A stretch of DNA of 44,152 nucleotides from Candidatus Onthenecus intestinigallinarum (GTDB taxonomy: Bacteria; Bacillota; Clostridia; Christensenellales; Aristaeellaceae), in assembly GCA_018713325.1 (NCBI GenBank), contig DVFJ01000026.1, forward strand, positions 1 through 44,152. Direction: 5' to 3'. Positions within the stretch are counted from its first letter, which is position 1. Each line of letters opens with the position of its first letter. The notes beneath the pieces were generated by a model, which saw nothing but the letters and a program-made list of their open reading frames with translations, did not search any database and had not been told where the DNA came from. The translations under genes were made by a program, and so were the position numbers. Of the stretch, positions 1 through 7,928 are shown one piece after another.

Positions 1-252
1 AAATCCGCATGTTGACTCTTACAAGAGCTATTATACAGGAAACTGCCTTAGAAATCAAGATAATTAGATGTTTAGTAGATGTGTTTTCGCAATTTCTTGC
101 GATTTTTGCTCGGCGATTTTATGAATAGGGAAATCTCCTTTTTACGCCGCCATATCAACTAACAGCAATAAACGCACCCAGGTATGGGCCACTTTCACAA
201 AACACACCACAGGGCAAAAAGTAAGCAGTTTTCGGCCCTTAAACGCACACAA
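1..252. other. AT-rich non-coding stretch at left edge
   Basis: No convincing gene is visible. The stretch is much poorer in GC than what follows. It holds one small hairpin with 6-bp arms (TCGCAA at 87-92, TTGCGA at 97-102) followed by five T on the + strand, which could be a weak terminator for a gene left of the window. The longest + strand ATG reading frames noticed are under 20 codons and have no ribosome binding site. Confidence 0.4.
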
Positions 253-292
253 AAACAGACGGCACCCAACCGAAGTTGAATGCCGTCTGTTT
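253..292 (-). terminator. Rho-independent terminator of the chrA operon
   Basis: A perfect 12-bp stem (253-264 with 281-292) encloses a 16-base loop. Both outer ends are A/T rich, so it can act on either strand. It lies about 80 bp after the stop of the last minus-strand chromate-transporter gene. Confidence 0.7.
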
Positions 293-371
293 GTTGTCCA
301 GTCCTGTTTGACAGATGCCGATTTCGCAATTTTTTCAAATTACTGTCTTATCGGCACACGCCCAAAGCCCC

Positions 372-968
372 TCAGTGCATGCGCAGCAGCACGCCGGCAA
401 CCGCGCCCGCGGCGATGAAGAGAATGGGATGCAGGTTTTTGACGCGTTTGACGTTGAGCAACACGAGCAGCACGGCAAACAGCGCCAGCGCGGGCAGATT
501 GAGCGCTGCAAACAGGCCGTCGGCGAGCGGCGCGCCGGAGAGCAGGGCGATCTTGAGCACGGAGAAGCCGGCAGCGCCGATCAGGCCGGCGACGGCGGGC
601 CGCAGGCAGGCGAAGGCGCCCTGAACGAGCCGGTTCTGCTGATAGGCCTTCAGGAAGCGCGCGATGACGAGGATGACGACGACCGAAGGCAGCACGAGGA
701 AGAACGTGGCCAACAGCGCGCCAAGGATGCCCAGGGACACGCCGCCGATGGTAGCGCAGGTGGTATAGCCGACATAGGTGGCCATGTTGATGCCAATCGG
801 GCCTGGGGTGGACTCGGAGATGGCGATCATATTGGCGAGCATGTCGGCAGAAAACCAGCCGTAGCGGGCCTGGATCTGGGTGAGGAAGGGGAGCGTGGCC
901 AGGCCGCCGCCCACGGCAAACAGGCCGGTCTTGAAGAACTCCCAGCACAGCAGCAGAATCGTCGTCAT
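372..968 (-). CDS. chrA: short-chain chromate ion transporter subunit (ChrA/CHR family)
   Basis: Encodes 198 residues, the size of a single CHR domain. Family features visible are the N-terminal FFKTGLFAVGGGLATLPFL stretch, the STPGPIGIN motif near residue 55 and several hydrophobic membrane segments. CHR proteins move oxyanions, classically chromate, across the inner membrane; short forms usually occur as two adjacent genes whose products are thought to pair. That is the case here: the start ATG overlaps the stop of the upstream chrA by four bases (ATGA), implying translational coupling. A longer upstream reading exists but runs inside the preceding gene and is not needed. The substrate cannot be read from sequence. 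Confidence 0.85.
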   Translation of the reverse strand: MTTILLLCWEFFKTGLFAVGGGLATLPFLTQIQARYGWFSADMLANMIAISESTPGPIGINMATYVGYTTCATIGGVSLGILGALLATFFLVLPSVVVILVIARFLKAYQQNRLVQGAFACLRPAVAGLIGAAGFSVLKIALLSGAPLADGLFAALNLPALALFAVLLVLLNVKRVKNLHPILFIAAGAVAGVLLRMH

Positions 969-1504
969 GCCTTCACCCCCGCGCGGTCGAGAATGAGCCC
1001 GAGCAGCACGCAGCCGATCACGACATAGACGGGCGAGGCGCCCAGCACGGCCACGAGCGCGAACGCGACGACGGCCAGGGCGATCTGCAGGGGGCTCTTG
1101 ACGTTCTTGCGCACCAGCTGCCATACGCTCATGACGATGAGCGCGGACACGGCCACGCGCACGCCGGCGAAGGCATTCTGAACCCAGGCGATGTCCATGA
1201 AGTTTTGCAGCAGCATTGCGATCAGGGTGATGATGATAAACGAGGGCGCGACGACGCCGGCCGTGGCGACGATGCCGCCCGCGACGCCGCGCTGCTTGTA
1301 GCCGACGAATGTGGCGGTGTTGACGGCGATGATGCCGGGGGTGCACTGGCCGATGGCGAAGTAGTCGAGCAATTCCTCCTCGGTGGCCCAGGCGTGCTTT
1401 TGCACGACCTCGCGGCGCAGCATGGGCAACATGGCATAGCCGCCGCCGAACGTGAGCGCGCCGATGGAGAAGAACGTGCCGAACAGTTGGAGCAGTTCCC
1501 GCAT
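965..1504 (-). CDS. chrA: short-chain chromate ion transporter subunit (ChrA/CHR family)
   Basis: Encodes 179 residues with the CHR signature: FFSIGALTFGGGYAMLPML at the N terminus, then QCTPGIIAVNTATFVGY. It is a membrane protein and the first of the two adjacent half-size CHR genes. The start was set at the ATG preceded by GAGGAGG with 6-base spacing; the longer reading upstream would enter the Zn-ribbon gene. It ends in the ATGA overlap with the second chrA. The pair probably forms a heteromeric oxyanion transporter. The substrate (chromate, sulfate or another) is an inference from the family only. Confidence 0.85.
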   Translation of the reverse strand: MRELLQLFGTFFSIGALTFGGGYAMLPMLRREVVQKHAWATEEELLDYFAIGQCTPGIIAVNTATFVGYKQRGVAGGIVATAGVVAPSFIIITLIAMLLQNFMDIAWVQNAFAGVRVAVSALIVMSVWQLVRKNVKSPLQIALAVVAFALVAVLGASPVYVVIGCVLLGLILDRAGVKA

Positions 1505-1538
1505 GGTATGCCTCCTCATGATGTAAGGTAAGCCCGGC

Positions 1539-1760
1539 TCAGCCGCCGAGCAGTACGTCCAGGATATTCCATCCAGTGCTGGTCTGCGCCCTGTACAGCT
1601 CCGTATAGCCGCACTGTGCGCAGCTGACGGTGATGAACTTCTTGTTCTGCACGTCCAGCAGCCTGGCCAGGTTGCCGCCCGTGGCCTGAAACTGGTCGTG
1701 TTCAAAGCGGGTGCAGCCGCACTTGGGACATACATAGTGCAGGGTTTCGCGTTCGTCCAT
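1539..1760 (-). CDS. small zinc-ribbon protein
   Basis: Encodes 73 residues. Two Cys pairs, CPKC near residue 10 and CAQC near residue 47, form a four-cysteine zinc ribbon, and the C terminus ends in the hydrophobic WNILDVLLGG. It resembles the predicted nucleic-acid-binding Zn-ribbon family (DUF2082/COG3478 type); its function is unknown. Start: ATG 1760 preceded by AAAGGAGG. It is 34 bp upstream of the chrA pair on the same strand, so the three probably form one transcript ended by the hairpin at 253-292. A link to metal or oxyanion response is possible but unproven. Confidence 0.75.
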   Translation of the reverse strand: MDERETLHYVCPKCGCTRFEHDQFQATGGNLARLLDVQNKKFITVSCAQCGYTELYRAQTSTGWNILDVLLGG

Positions 1761-1829
1761 ATTGTGCCTCCTTTGCGCGCGTGGATACCGGCAGGATATA
1801 TTCGCCGTGATGCGGGCGCATCCCTGCAA

Positions 1830-1851
1830 AATTTCGCGCGGGCGTGAAATT
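1830..1851. promoter_or_regulatory. inverted repeat between divergent Zn-ribbon and MFS genes
   Basis: AATTTCGC at 1830-1837 and GTGAAATT at 1844-1851 pair at 7 of 8 positions. The element lies just upstream of the MFS promoter region and between two divergent genes, the usual position for a regulator site. No regulator is assigned. Confidence 0.35.
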
Positions 1852-1878
1852 CCCCTACCGGGGCAGGCGCAGGCGTGG

Positions 1879-1884
1879 TATACT
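1879..1884 (+). promoter_or_regulatory. -10 element of the MFS/GH43 operon
   Basis: TATACT at 1879-1884 lies 34 bp before the MFS start. No good -35 hexamer is present at 17 bp (TACCGG), suggesting a weak or activator-dependent promoter. Confidence 0.4.
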
Positions 1885-1917
1885 GGTCGTAGCGACAATG
1901 AGAGAGGGGCGCGCGCC

Positions 1918-3090
1918 ATGCGTCTTTGCATCCTGTACGCCTACTATGCCATCTACTTCATGTCGATGGGGCCGACGGCCAATTTTGCAGCGATCTTCTA
2001 TGAGGAGATCGGCCTGAACAACACACAGATCGGTCTGCTGACGTCGCTGCCCGTGCTGCTGGGGATGCTGGCGCTGCCGGTTTTCGGCATACTGAGCGAC
2101 AACGCGCGGCGGCGGCGCAACGTGATCGCGCTGGTGCTGGCGCTGTGCGCGGGCTTTTCGTTCCTGTACGACCTGACGGACCGCTTTGCGCTGCTGATGG
2201 TCATCTGCACGGGCACGGCGCTGTTCAGCCAGCCGGTGCTGCCGCTGTCCTCGAGCCTGTCGATGGAGTATACCGCGAGCGTCGGGCGTTCATTCGGGCC
2301 GATCCGCATGGCGGGCAGCGTCGGGTTTCAGGTGTCGGCGCTGCTGGCGGGCGTGGTGTTCACCACGAGCATGCGCGGGCTGTACCGCATGATCGGCGTG
2401 TTCCAGCTGCTCGCGGCGGGGCTGGCGCTGCTGTTGCCGCCGATCGCGGGCCATCAGCGGGAGCGCGGCGTGCGCGTGTCGCCGGTGACGCTGCTGCGCG
2501 ACCGGCGGGTGCTGCTGCTGCTGCTCATGGTGTTTCCGGGCACAATCATGTCGATGTTCTATCAGTCGTTCTTCACCAAGCACTTCGCCAGCTGCGGCGC
2601 ATCCAACGCAATGGTGGGGCTGATGTCGGTGCTCTCGGTGGGACTGGAGCTGCCGTTCCTGCTGTTTTCAGGGCGTCTGTACCGCAAGCTGACGGTCTGG
2701 CAGTGGCTGCTGCTGGGCATGGCCGTGAACGCCGTGCGGTGGATCGGCGTGGCGCTGACCCAAAATGTGATGGCGCTGCTGGCGCTGCAACTGCTGGGCG
2801 TTTCGGTGCTGGCGTGCTTTGAGTACTTCCCGGCGCTGTATCTGAGCGAGCGCGTGGCGCCGGAGCTGCTCAGCTCGGCGCAGACGACGCTGAACTTCGT
2901 GTCGTTCGGCATCGCGCGCGTGGTGGGCTGCCTGCTGGGCGGCGCGCTGGGCGATGTGATCGGCGTGGGCGCGGTGTTCGGGCTGGGCGGGCTGATGCTT
3001 GCGATCGGGCTGGTCGCGTTCTTTGCGCCGGCGCGGCGTATGAGCGCGCTGGACCGGCAGACATCCGGGGCCACGCCGGCTGCCGAGTAA
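1918..3090 (+). CDS. MFS transporter (MFS_1-like)
   Basis: Encodes 390 residues with about twelve hydrophobic segments, as expected for a major facilitator. The basic cytoplasmic loop after helix 2, NARRRRN, is typical of the superfamily. The general pattern is of the LacY/nucleoside-like MFS_1-like group, so import of a sugar or nucleoside is likely. The start was set at ATG 1918, which follows GAGGGG with 8-base spacing and lies downstream of the -10 at 1879; the longer reading from 1762 would begin upstream of that promoter. The GH43-like gene begins 13 bp after its stop, so the pair probably imports and then hydrolyses one oligosaccharide. Confidence 0.8.
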   Translation: MRLCILYAYYAIYFMSMGPTANFAAIFYEEIGLNNTQIGLLTSLPVLLGMLALPVFGILSDNARRRRNVIALVLALCAGFSFLYDLTDRFALLMVICTGTALFSQPVLPLSSSLSMEYTASVGRSFGPIRMAGSVGFQVSALLAGVVFTTSMRGLYRMIGVFQLLAAGLALLLPPIAGHQRERGVRVSPVTLLRDRRVLLLLLMVFPGTIMSMFYQSFFTKHFASCGASNAMVGLMSVLSVGLELPFLLFSGRLYRKLTVWQWLLLGMAVNAVRWIGVALTQNVMALLALQLLGVSVLACFEYFPALYLSERVAPELLSSAQTTLNFVSFGIARVVGCLLGGALGDVIGVGAVFGLGGLMLAIGLVAFFAPARRMSALDRQTSGATPAAE

Positions 3091-3103
3091 AGGGGGCTTT
3101 TGT

Positions 3104-3973
3104 GTGAATCGATCGGACATCCACATCCGGGACCCGTTCGTGCTCGTGCACGGAGGGCGGTACTATCTGTATGGCACGCGCGGGAAGACGTGCTGGGGCA
3201 AGGCGACGGGCTTTGACGTGTACGTCGGGGACGACCTGGAGCACTGGGACGGCCCGCACGCGTGCTTTGAAAACGACGGCACGTTCTGGGCGGACAGGCA
3301 CTACTGGGCGCCGGAGGTGCACGCGTGGAAGGGGCGGTTCTACCTGTTCGCCAGCTTCAAGGCGGAGGGCGTGTGCCGCGGCACGGCGGTCCTGTGCGCG
3401 GACAGCCCCATGGGCCCGTTCGCGCCGCACTCGCAGGGGCCGGTGACGCCGGCGGACTGGGAGTGCCTGGACGGCACGTTCTTCGTCGACCGCGCGGGCC
3501 GGCCGCACATGGTGTTCTGCCACGAGTGGCTGCAGGTGGGCGACGGCGAGGTCTGCGCGGTGCCGCTGACGGACGACCTGCGCGCGGCGGCAGGCGCGCC
3601 GCGGGTGCTGTTCCACGCGTCGGATGCGCCGTGGGCGCGGCCGGTGGAGCAGGATGGCCGCACGGGCCTGGTGACGGACGGCCCGTTCCTGTGGCGCACG
3701 GCGGACGGGACGCTGTTGTGCCTGTGGGCCAGCTTTTCCGAGGGCGGGTACACGCAGGCGCTGGCCGTGTCGGACACGGGCGATCTGGACGGGCGCTTCA
3801 CGCAGGTGGAGCCGCTGTTCAGGCGGGACGGCGGGCACGGCATGGTGTTCCGTGCGCTGGATGGGCAGCTGTACCTGACGCTGCACAGCCCCAACGCGAA
3901 CCCGCAGGAGCGGCCGCACTTCTATCCGCTGCGCGAGGTGGGCGGCCGCCTGGAGCGCACGGACCTGGCCTGA
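3104..3973 (+). CDS. glycoside hydrolase family 43-like protein
   Basis: Encodes 289 residues, the length of a bare five-bladed GH43 domain, with no signal peptide, so cytoplasmic. Visible marks: IRDPF with Asp10 (catalytic base in GH43), HYWAPEVH near residue 70, and LDGTFFVD with Asp123 (pKa-modulating Asp). Where GH43 enzymes usually show the acid Glu in an EGP/EAP motif, this protein has TDGPF with Asp192, so the acid residue is uncertain. Start is GTG 3104 behind AAAGGGGG. GH43 enzymes act on arabinosides, xylosides or galactosides in plant polysaccharides. It follows the MFS gene by 13 bp and a terminator follows it. Confidence 0.8.
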   Translation: MNRSDIHIRDPFVLVHGGRYYLYGTRGKTCWGKATGFDVYVGDDLEHWDGPHACFENDGTFWADRHYWAPEVHAWKGRFYLFASFKAEGVCRGTAVLCADSPMGPFAPHSQGPVTPADWECLDGTFFVDRAGRPHMVFCHEWLQVGDGEVCAVPLTDDLRAAAGAPRVLFHASDAPWARPVEQDGRTGLVTDGPFLWRTADGTLLCLWASFSEGGYTQALAVSDTGDLDGRFTQVEPLFRRDGGHGMVFRALDGQLYLTLHSPNANPQERPHFYPLREVGGRLERTDLA

Positions 3974-3992
3974 CGCCTCCATCGCAGCAAAC

Positions 3993-4021
3993 AGGCCCTC
4001 CCAGTCCAGCCGGGAGGGCCT
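3993..4021. terminator. bidirectional terminator between GH43 and exported-protein genes
   Basis: A perfect 10-bp stem (3993-4002 with 4012-4021) with a 9-base loop lies between two convergent genes. The T run is short, so strength is uncertain. Confidence 0.65.
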
Positions 4022-4040
4022 TGGTATGTCCGGGCCGCGC

Positions 4041-5543
4041 TTACAGCGCCGCGCCCAGCTCCATGATGTGGGTCAGAGTCTCCTGCGGCAGCAGGCTCAT
4101 GGCCTTGCTCAGCGCGAGCATGCCGCCGGAGGTCAGCTCCGCGGTCAGCGAGGTGAGCGTCGCCTCGTCCAGCAGGTCGGTCAGGCCGATCGTCTTCATG
4201 CCGGACAGATCCGCCGGCACATACTCGCGGGAGGCCAGGTTCGAGCGCACGTCGTAGGCGATCGTCATCAGCTCCGTGCCGTCCTGTGCCACCGTCATCT
4301 GCATGTTGGCGGTGCTGACGGTCTCAAAGTCCACGTCGCCCACGGGCTTGGTGACCTGCTCGCTCTGATACGTGCCGGTCGTGCGCACCTGGGTGGCCGC
4401 CTCGTCCGTTCCCTGCTCTGCGACCGACTCCACGGTGCCGCTGCCGGTGATGGTCTCCACGCCGTCCACAATGGCCGCCTCGGTGCTGATCTGCTCGCTG
4501 AGCGTCACGCGCTCGTCCGCCTCGCCGGCGACCATCGCCACGCGCACGTCGGTCCGGAAGGTCTCGTCCAGCAGCGCGCTCACATCCAGCACGAGGTCAA
4601 ACAGCGTCTCGCCGCCGCTGGCGAAGCACAGGCGCACCAGAGCGCCGTTCTCGGTCGTCTTGCTCTCCAGGCCGATCACGTCGCCGCTGCCGCTCAGATA
4701 GAAGGCCACGGGCGAGCCTGCCTCGTTCATCAGAATGCGCAGTTCCAGTTCCGCGCCGCTCGTGCTCATCCGCCAGTTCTCGACGGCCTCGTCGACCGCC
4801 TCGCTCCAGTCGCCGCCGTTCGTCATGGCGTACAGGCTGGAGGTAAAGCCGTCGTTCTTCGCGGCCTCGCCCAGCGCCTGGCCCAGCGCGGCCAGTTCGT
4901 CGCCGGTAAGCTGGATCGTCGCCGTGGAGGCCGCCGCGTCGCAGGTGTCGGTCGCCGCAACCGCGCCGCCTTCGACAGGCGCAGGCAGCGTCGCCGCCCA
5001 CTGGGTCAGCGCGTTGGCATAGCCGGCCAGCGATTCGCCCAGCGCGGCGCCCAGCGCCTCCCAGTCGATCTGGTCCAGGCCCAGCAGCTGGACGATCTCG
5101 TCATAGCGCACCTCCAGCGCGGTGGTCGGCATCAGGCTGGTGGTCAGCAGCGCGCGCTCGCCGTTCAGCGAGATCGCGACGTCCGCAATGTTCGTCAGGC
5201 CGTCGCCATCCTTCATCGAAAGGCCCATGCGCCCGTCGAATCCTTCGGCCGTCACCGCGCCGCTGTAGGTCACGCTGCCGCAGGAGAGCAGGTCCAGCAC
5301 GGCCTGCACGACCTCCAGCTCGTCGTCGCCCACCTCCGCGACGGTGGGCATGCTGATCTGCATGCTCGTGTCGCCGTACACCTCGCGGCCGGCCGCCAGC
5401 GCGTTCAGCATCAGCTGCGTGTACAGCGTGCCGGGCGTGGGCTGGGCCTCCTCCGCCGGCGCGCAGGCCGGCAGCAGGCACAGCATCAGCGCCGTCAGCA
5501 GTGCCAGCATCTTCTTGGTTCCTCTTTGCAGTTCCTTGCGCAT
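4041..5543 (-). CDS. large exported protein, possible lipoprotein, unknown function
   Basis: Encodes 500 residues. The N terminus has basic residues, a hydrophobic stretch (MLALLTALMLCLLPACAP) and an L-P-A-C sequence that could be a lipobox at Cys26. The rest is acidic, rich in Thr, Ser and Ala, and has no further membrane segment; I do not recognise a domain. It is the last gene of the GntR/ABC/membrane-protein operon, 54 bp after the membrane protein, so it may be an extracytoplasmic partner of that transporter. The start at 5543 is preceded by AAGGATGGAG. It is also possible that it is only co-transcribed and not functionally linked. Confidence 0.7.
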   Translation of the reverse strand: MRKELQRGTKKMLALLTALMLCLLPACAPAEEAQPTPGTLYTQLMLNALAAGREVYGDTSMQISMPTVAEVGDDELEVVQAVLDLLSCGSVTYSGAVTAEGFDGRMGLSMKDGDGLTNIADVAISLNGERALLTTSLMPTTALEVRYDEIVQLLGLDQIDWEALGAALGESLAGYANALTQWAATLPAPVEGGAVAATDTCDAAASTATIQLTGDELAALGQALGEAAKNDGFTSSLYAMTNGGDWSEAVDEAVENWRMSTSGAELELRILMNEAGSPVAFYLSGSGDVIGLESKTTENGALVRLCFASGGETLFDLVLDVSALLDETFRTDVRVAMVAGEADERVTLSEQISTEAAIVDGVETITGSGTVESVAEQGTDEAATQVRTTGTYQSEQVTKPVGDVDFETVSTANMQMTVAQDGTELMTIAYDVRSNLASREYVPADLSGMKTIGLTDLLDEATLTSLTAELTSGGMLALSKAMSLLPQETLTHIMELGAAL

Positions 5544-5597
5544 GTCTTCTCCATCCTTTCCGAATCTCTTTTCAGGCGTATGCCAGGGGAAACGAAG

Positions 5598-6416
5598 TCA
5601 TTTGGGCTGCGGCGTGCCCGCCATCACCGGATAGCTCAGCGCCAGGCAGGCGACCGCCGCAACCGCACGAATGACGGGCCAGCGCTCGATCATGAACCGA
5701 ACCGCCTCTTCCATAAAACGAAGCAGGTTCATCAATACCGGCATCGACTGCCAAAGTTCCTGCTCGCTCATGCTCGCAATCTGGTCAAAGACGCCGTTGA
5801 CCGCAGGCACGACCACCAGCACGACCATCAGCACCGGCACGCCGATCGTCACCGCCAACGTCTGCACCTTCCAACGGCGCAGCAGGCAGAAGTACAGGTA
5901 GTAGAAGCAGCAGTACTCCACCGTAGAAAGGAAGAACCGGCCCGTATAGGGCACGAGGAAGCCCACAACTTCACCCGTCGCCGTCGCGCGCGCCTGGCCA
6001 AGCAAATCCCACATCGAAACCGAGTAGCGGCCCGGGGCCAGGCCGGACAGCGCGGCCACCAGCCCCGTCTCCGCCAGCGTGACGGCGGCGGCCAGCAGCG
6101 CGCCCAGCGCGGTGAATGTGAGGATCTCCAGCACCACACCGGCGTAGACCGACGGGCGCGGCGTCAGGCGCGTGATCAGGAAGCGCGCGTCCACATTCGC
6201 CGCACGGTACATCAGGATCAGCGCGCACACGCTCACATACCAGAACACCGTCGAGACGCCCTGCTCCGCCGTGCCCAGGCCCAGCGCCGGCATCAGATAA
6301 ATCAGCAGCTCCATTACGAATATCGCCACCGCCCCGGGCAGCAGTAGCTTCCAGCCCTTAGCCCACAGGTATCGGGCCGTTCCCTCAAAGCGCGATTGCC
6401 GCATTGCCGTAACCAT
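5598..6416 (-). CDS. membrane protein, probable ABC transporter permease partner
   Basis: Encodes 272 residues with about six hydrophobic segments, consistent with an ABC-2-like permease of the ATPase encoded just upstream. Its start overlaps the end of that ATPase gene by 32 bp (or 20 bp if the second Met is used). There is no clear family motif, so the call rests mainly on topology and context. In YtrA-type operons such ATPase/permease pairs respond to cell-envelope stress or export a peptide; which applies here cannot be read from the sequence. Confidence 0.6.
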   Translation of the reverse strand: MVTAMRQSRFEGTARYLWAKGWKLLLPGAVAIFVMELLIYLMPALGLGTAEQGVSTVFWYVSVCALILMYRAANVDARFLITRLTPRPSVYAGVVLEILTFTALGALLAAAVTLAETGLVAALSGLAPGRYSVSMWDLLGQARATATGEVVGFLVPYTGRFFLSTVEYCCFYYLYFCLLRRWKVQTLAVTIGVPVLMVVLVVVPAVNGVFDQIASMSEQELWQSMPVLMNLLRFMEEAVRFMIERWPVIRAVAAVACLALSYPVMAGTPQPK

Positions 6417-7284
6417 CGGCTTCTCCTCCTCTCTGCGCGTCGGTCAGCAGCACGAACAGGCGCTGCAGGCCGATCGGCTCCGTCTTCACGTCCTGCGGGA
6501 ACTGCTGCGGCGCGTCCAGAAAGACGCTGCGCGCCATCGCCCCGGCAAAGCTCTCCTCGTGCAGCACGCGCAGGCCGCGCGTGGCGGCCGTCACCGCCTC
6601 GGGCGCGCCGCTGACGGTCACGCACAGCTGGCGCAGTTCGTCCACGTCGCGCTGCAGGATCAGCTTGCCGTGATCGATCATGACCGCCGTCTCCAGCACG
6701 CGCGCGACCTCGTCGATCAGGTGCGTGCTCAGCACGATGGTGCGCGGCCTTTCGGCATAGGCGTCGATCAGCGCGTCGTAGAAGCGCTCGCGGCTGACGG
6801 CGTCCAGGCCCAGGCTCGGCTCGTCGAAGATCGTGATCTGCGCCTGCGAGGCCAGCCCGCACACCAGGCCCACGGCGGTCTGCATGCCGCGCGAGAGGCC
6901 CTTGGTCTTGCGCCGCACGTCCAGCTCGAACCGCTCGACCATGCGGCTGCACACCGCGTCGCTCCAGTTGGGGTGCAGCCTGCGCTCGGCGTTCAGCACG
7001 TCGCGCACGCGCGTCAGCCCGCCGAAGTCCGGCGTGTCGCTGATGAAGCACATCTCGCCCAGCGTGCCCAGACCCGGCCGGCGTCCCTGCACGCGCACCT
7101 CGCCCGTGCGGGTGAACGCCTGCGCCGTCAGCAGGCGCAGAAACGTCGACTTGCCGGCGCCATTTCGCCCCAGCAGGCCGTAGATGTGCCCGCCCTCCAT
7201 CCTGCAATTGAAGTGATCCAGCGCCTGCGTCCTGCCAAAGCGCATGGACAGGTCGCGCGCCTCGATCGCCGGAATGTCCGTCAT
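6385..7284 (-). CDS. ABC transporter ATP-binding protein (YtrB-like)
   Basis: Encodes 299 residues. Walker A GRNGAGKST near 39-47, a degenerate signature LSRGM, Walker B ITIFDEPSLGLD and the H-loop STH are all present, so it should hydrolyse ATP. The C-terminal third is variable, as in exporter-type ATPases. Start ATG 7284 follows GGAGGAGA; the longer reading upstream would enter the regulator gene. Its start overlaps the regulator's stop (ATGA), and its end overlaps the membrane protein. This gene order, GntR then ABC ATPase then membrane protein, is the typical YtrA-family arrangement. Confidence 0.85.
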   Translation of the reverse strand: MTDIPAIEARDLSMRFGRTQALDHFNCRMEGGHIYGLLGRNGAGKSTFLRLLTAQAFTRTGEVRVQGRRPGLGTLGEMCFISDTPDFGGLTRVRDVLNAERRLHPNWSDAVCSRMVERFELDVRRKTKGLSRGMQTAVGLVCGLASQAQITIFDEPSLGLDAVSRERFYDALIDAYAERPRTIVLSTHLIDEVARVLETAVMIDHGKLILQRDVDELRQLCVTVSGAPEAVTAATRGLRVLHEESFAGAMARSVFLDAPQQFPQDVKTEPIGLQRLFVLLTDAQRGGEADGYGNAAIAL

Positions 7285-7661
7285 ATCTTCTCTCCTCCGT
7301 TCTGCTCCATGCAATTGCGAACCGCCGCGGCAAACTGCGCCGGCTCGACGCCCAGCGCCCGCGCCTCCGCGCACAGCGCCGGGATGCGCGTCTCAAAGAA
7401 CGTGCGTCGTCGCTTGCCGCGCACGATCTCGCGCCCCTGCGGCGTCACGAACATGCCCAGTCCCCGCCGCTTGTAGATGATGCCCTCGTCCACCAGCAGC
7501 GCGAAGCCCTTGGCCACCGTCGCCGGGTTGATGTTGAAGTGCCGCGCGAACGCGTTGGTCGACGGCACCGGGTCCTCCGCCCCCAGCCGTCCGGCGAGGA
7601 TGTCGTCCTCGACCATGCGGGCGACCTGCAGGTAGATGCTCACGCCCTCCTCGAAGGCCAC
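7281..7661 (-). CDS. GntR-family regulator, YtrA type
   Basis: Encodes 126 residues: an N-terminal winged helix (YLQVARMVEDDILAGRL, VPSTNAFARHFNINPATVAKG) and only a short C-terminal tail of about 50 residues. This length is that of the YtrA subfamily, which regulates its own operon with ABC transporter genes. Start is GTG 7661 with AGGAGG 8 bases upstream. It is the first gene of the four-gene operon; the promoter at 7716-7744 carries an inverted repeat over the -10 that is a natural autoregulatory site. Confidence 0.88.
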   Translation of the reverse strand: MAFEEGVSIYLQVARMVEDDILAGRLGAEDPVPSTNAFARHFNINPATVAKGFALLVDEGIIYKRRGLGMFVTPQGREIVRGKRRRTFFETRIPALCAEARALGVEPAQFAAAVRNCMEQNGGEKI

Positions 7662-7701
7662 GGACGCACCTCCTTTCCGGTTCTGTCGTCAAGTGGTTCA
7701 T

Positions 7702-7744
7702 TACTTGTGTAATTAAGTATAGCATCGTTTCACCGCACCGTCAA
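7702..7744 (-). promoter_or_regulatory. promoter of the GntR/ABC operon with inverted repeat
   Basis: On the minus strand, TTGACG (7744-7739), 17 bp, then TATACT (7721-7716). An inverted repeat TACTT-N8-AAGTA at 7702-7719 overlaps the -10 and the likely start point, suggesting that the YtrA-type product represses here. Confidence 0.75.
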
Positions 7745-7795
7745 GTCCTTTGCAAAAAAAATGCCCCGGGCACGGGCCTCCCAGGACAAGGGGGA

Positions 7796-7824
7796 TTGAC
7801 ACCGGCGCGCGCGCGGGGTATACT
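7796..7824 (+). promoter_or_regulatory. promoter of the aroF leader
   Basis: TTGACA (7796-7801), exactly 17 bp, then TATACT (7819-7824): a near-consensus sigma-A promoter. Transcription should start near 7831, about ten bases before the leader-peptide ribosome binding site. Confidence 0.88.
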
Positions 7825-7853
7825 GAACCCATCAACAGATGGAGGACCGCGCC

Positions 7854-7928
7854 ATGACGTACGCTTCGCGCTATGCTTACGTGTACCTGTATTGCTTTGG
7901 CAGTACGGGCTGTTTGCGTTGCGCGTAG
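7854..7928 (+). CDS. Tyr/Phe-rich leader peptide of a transcription attenuator
   Basis: A 24-residue reading frame, ATG 7854 to TAG 7928, with GGAGG at 7841-7845 (8-base spacing). Residues 3, 7, 9, 11 and 13 are Tyr and residue 15 is Phe: five Tyr codons within the first 13 codons, between 7860 and 7892. It is followed by a terminator hairpin and by the gene for DAHP synthase, the first enzyme of Tyr, Phe and Trp synthesis. A ribosome stalled on these codons when Tyr-tRNA (or Phe-tRNA) is short would change folding of the downstream RNA. The peptide itself probably has no other role. Confidence 0.85.
   Translation: MTYASRYAYVYLYCFGSTGCLRCA

Noticed and set aside
280-1028. Plus-strand frames over the chrA genes
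   Set aside because: Shadows of the minus-strand transporters, which have family motifs and ribosome sites.
4026-6347. Long + strand frame opposite the exported and membrane protein genes
   Set aside because: The translation is His/Arg/Gln-rich noise, as expected from the complement of GC-rich codons.
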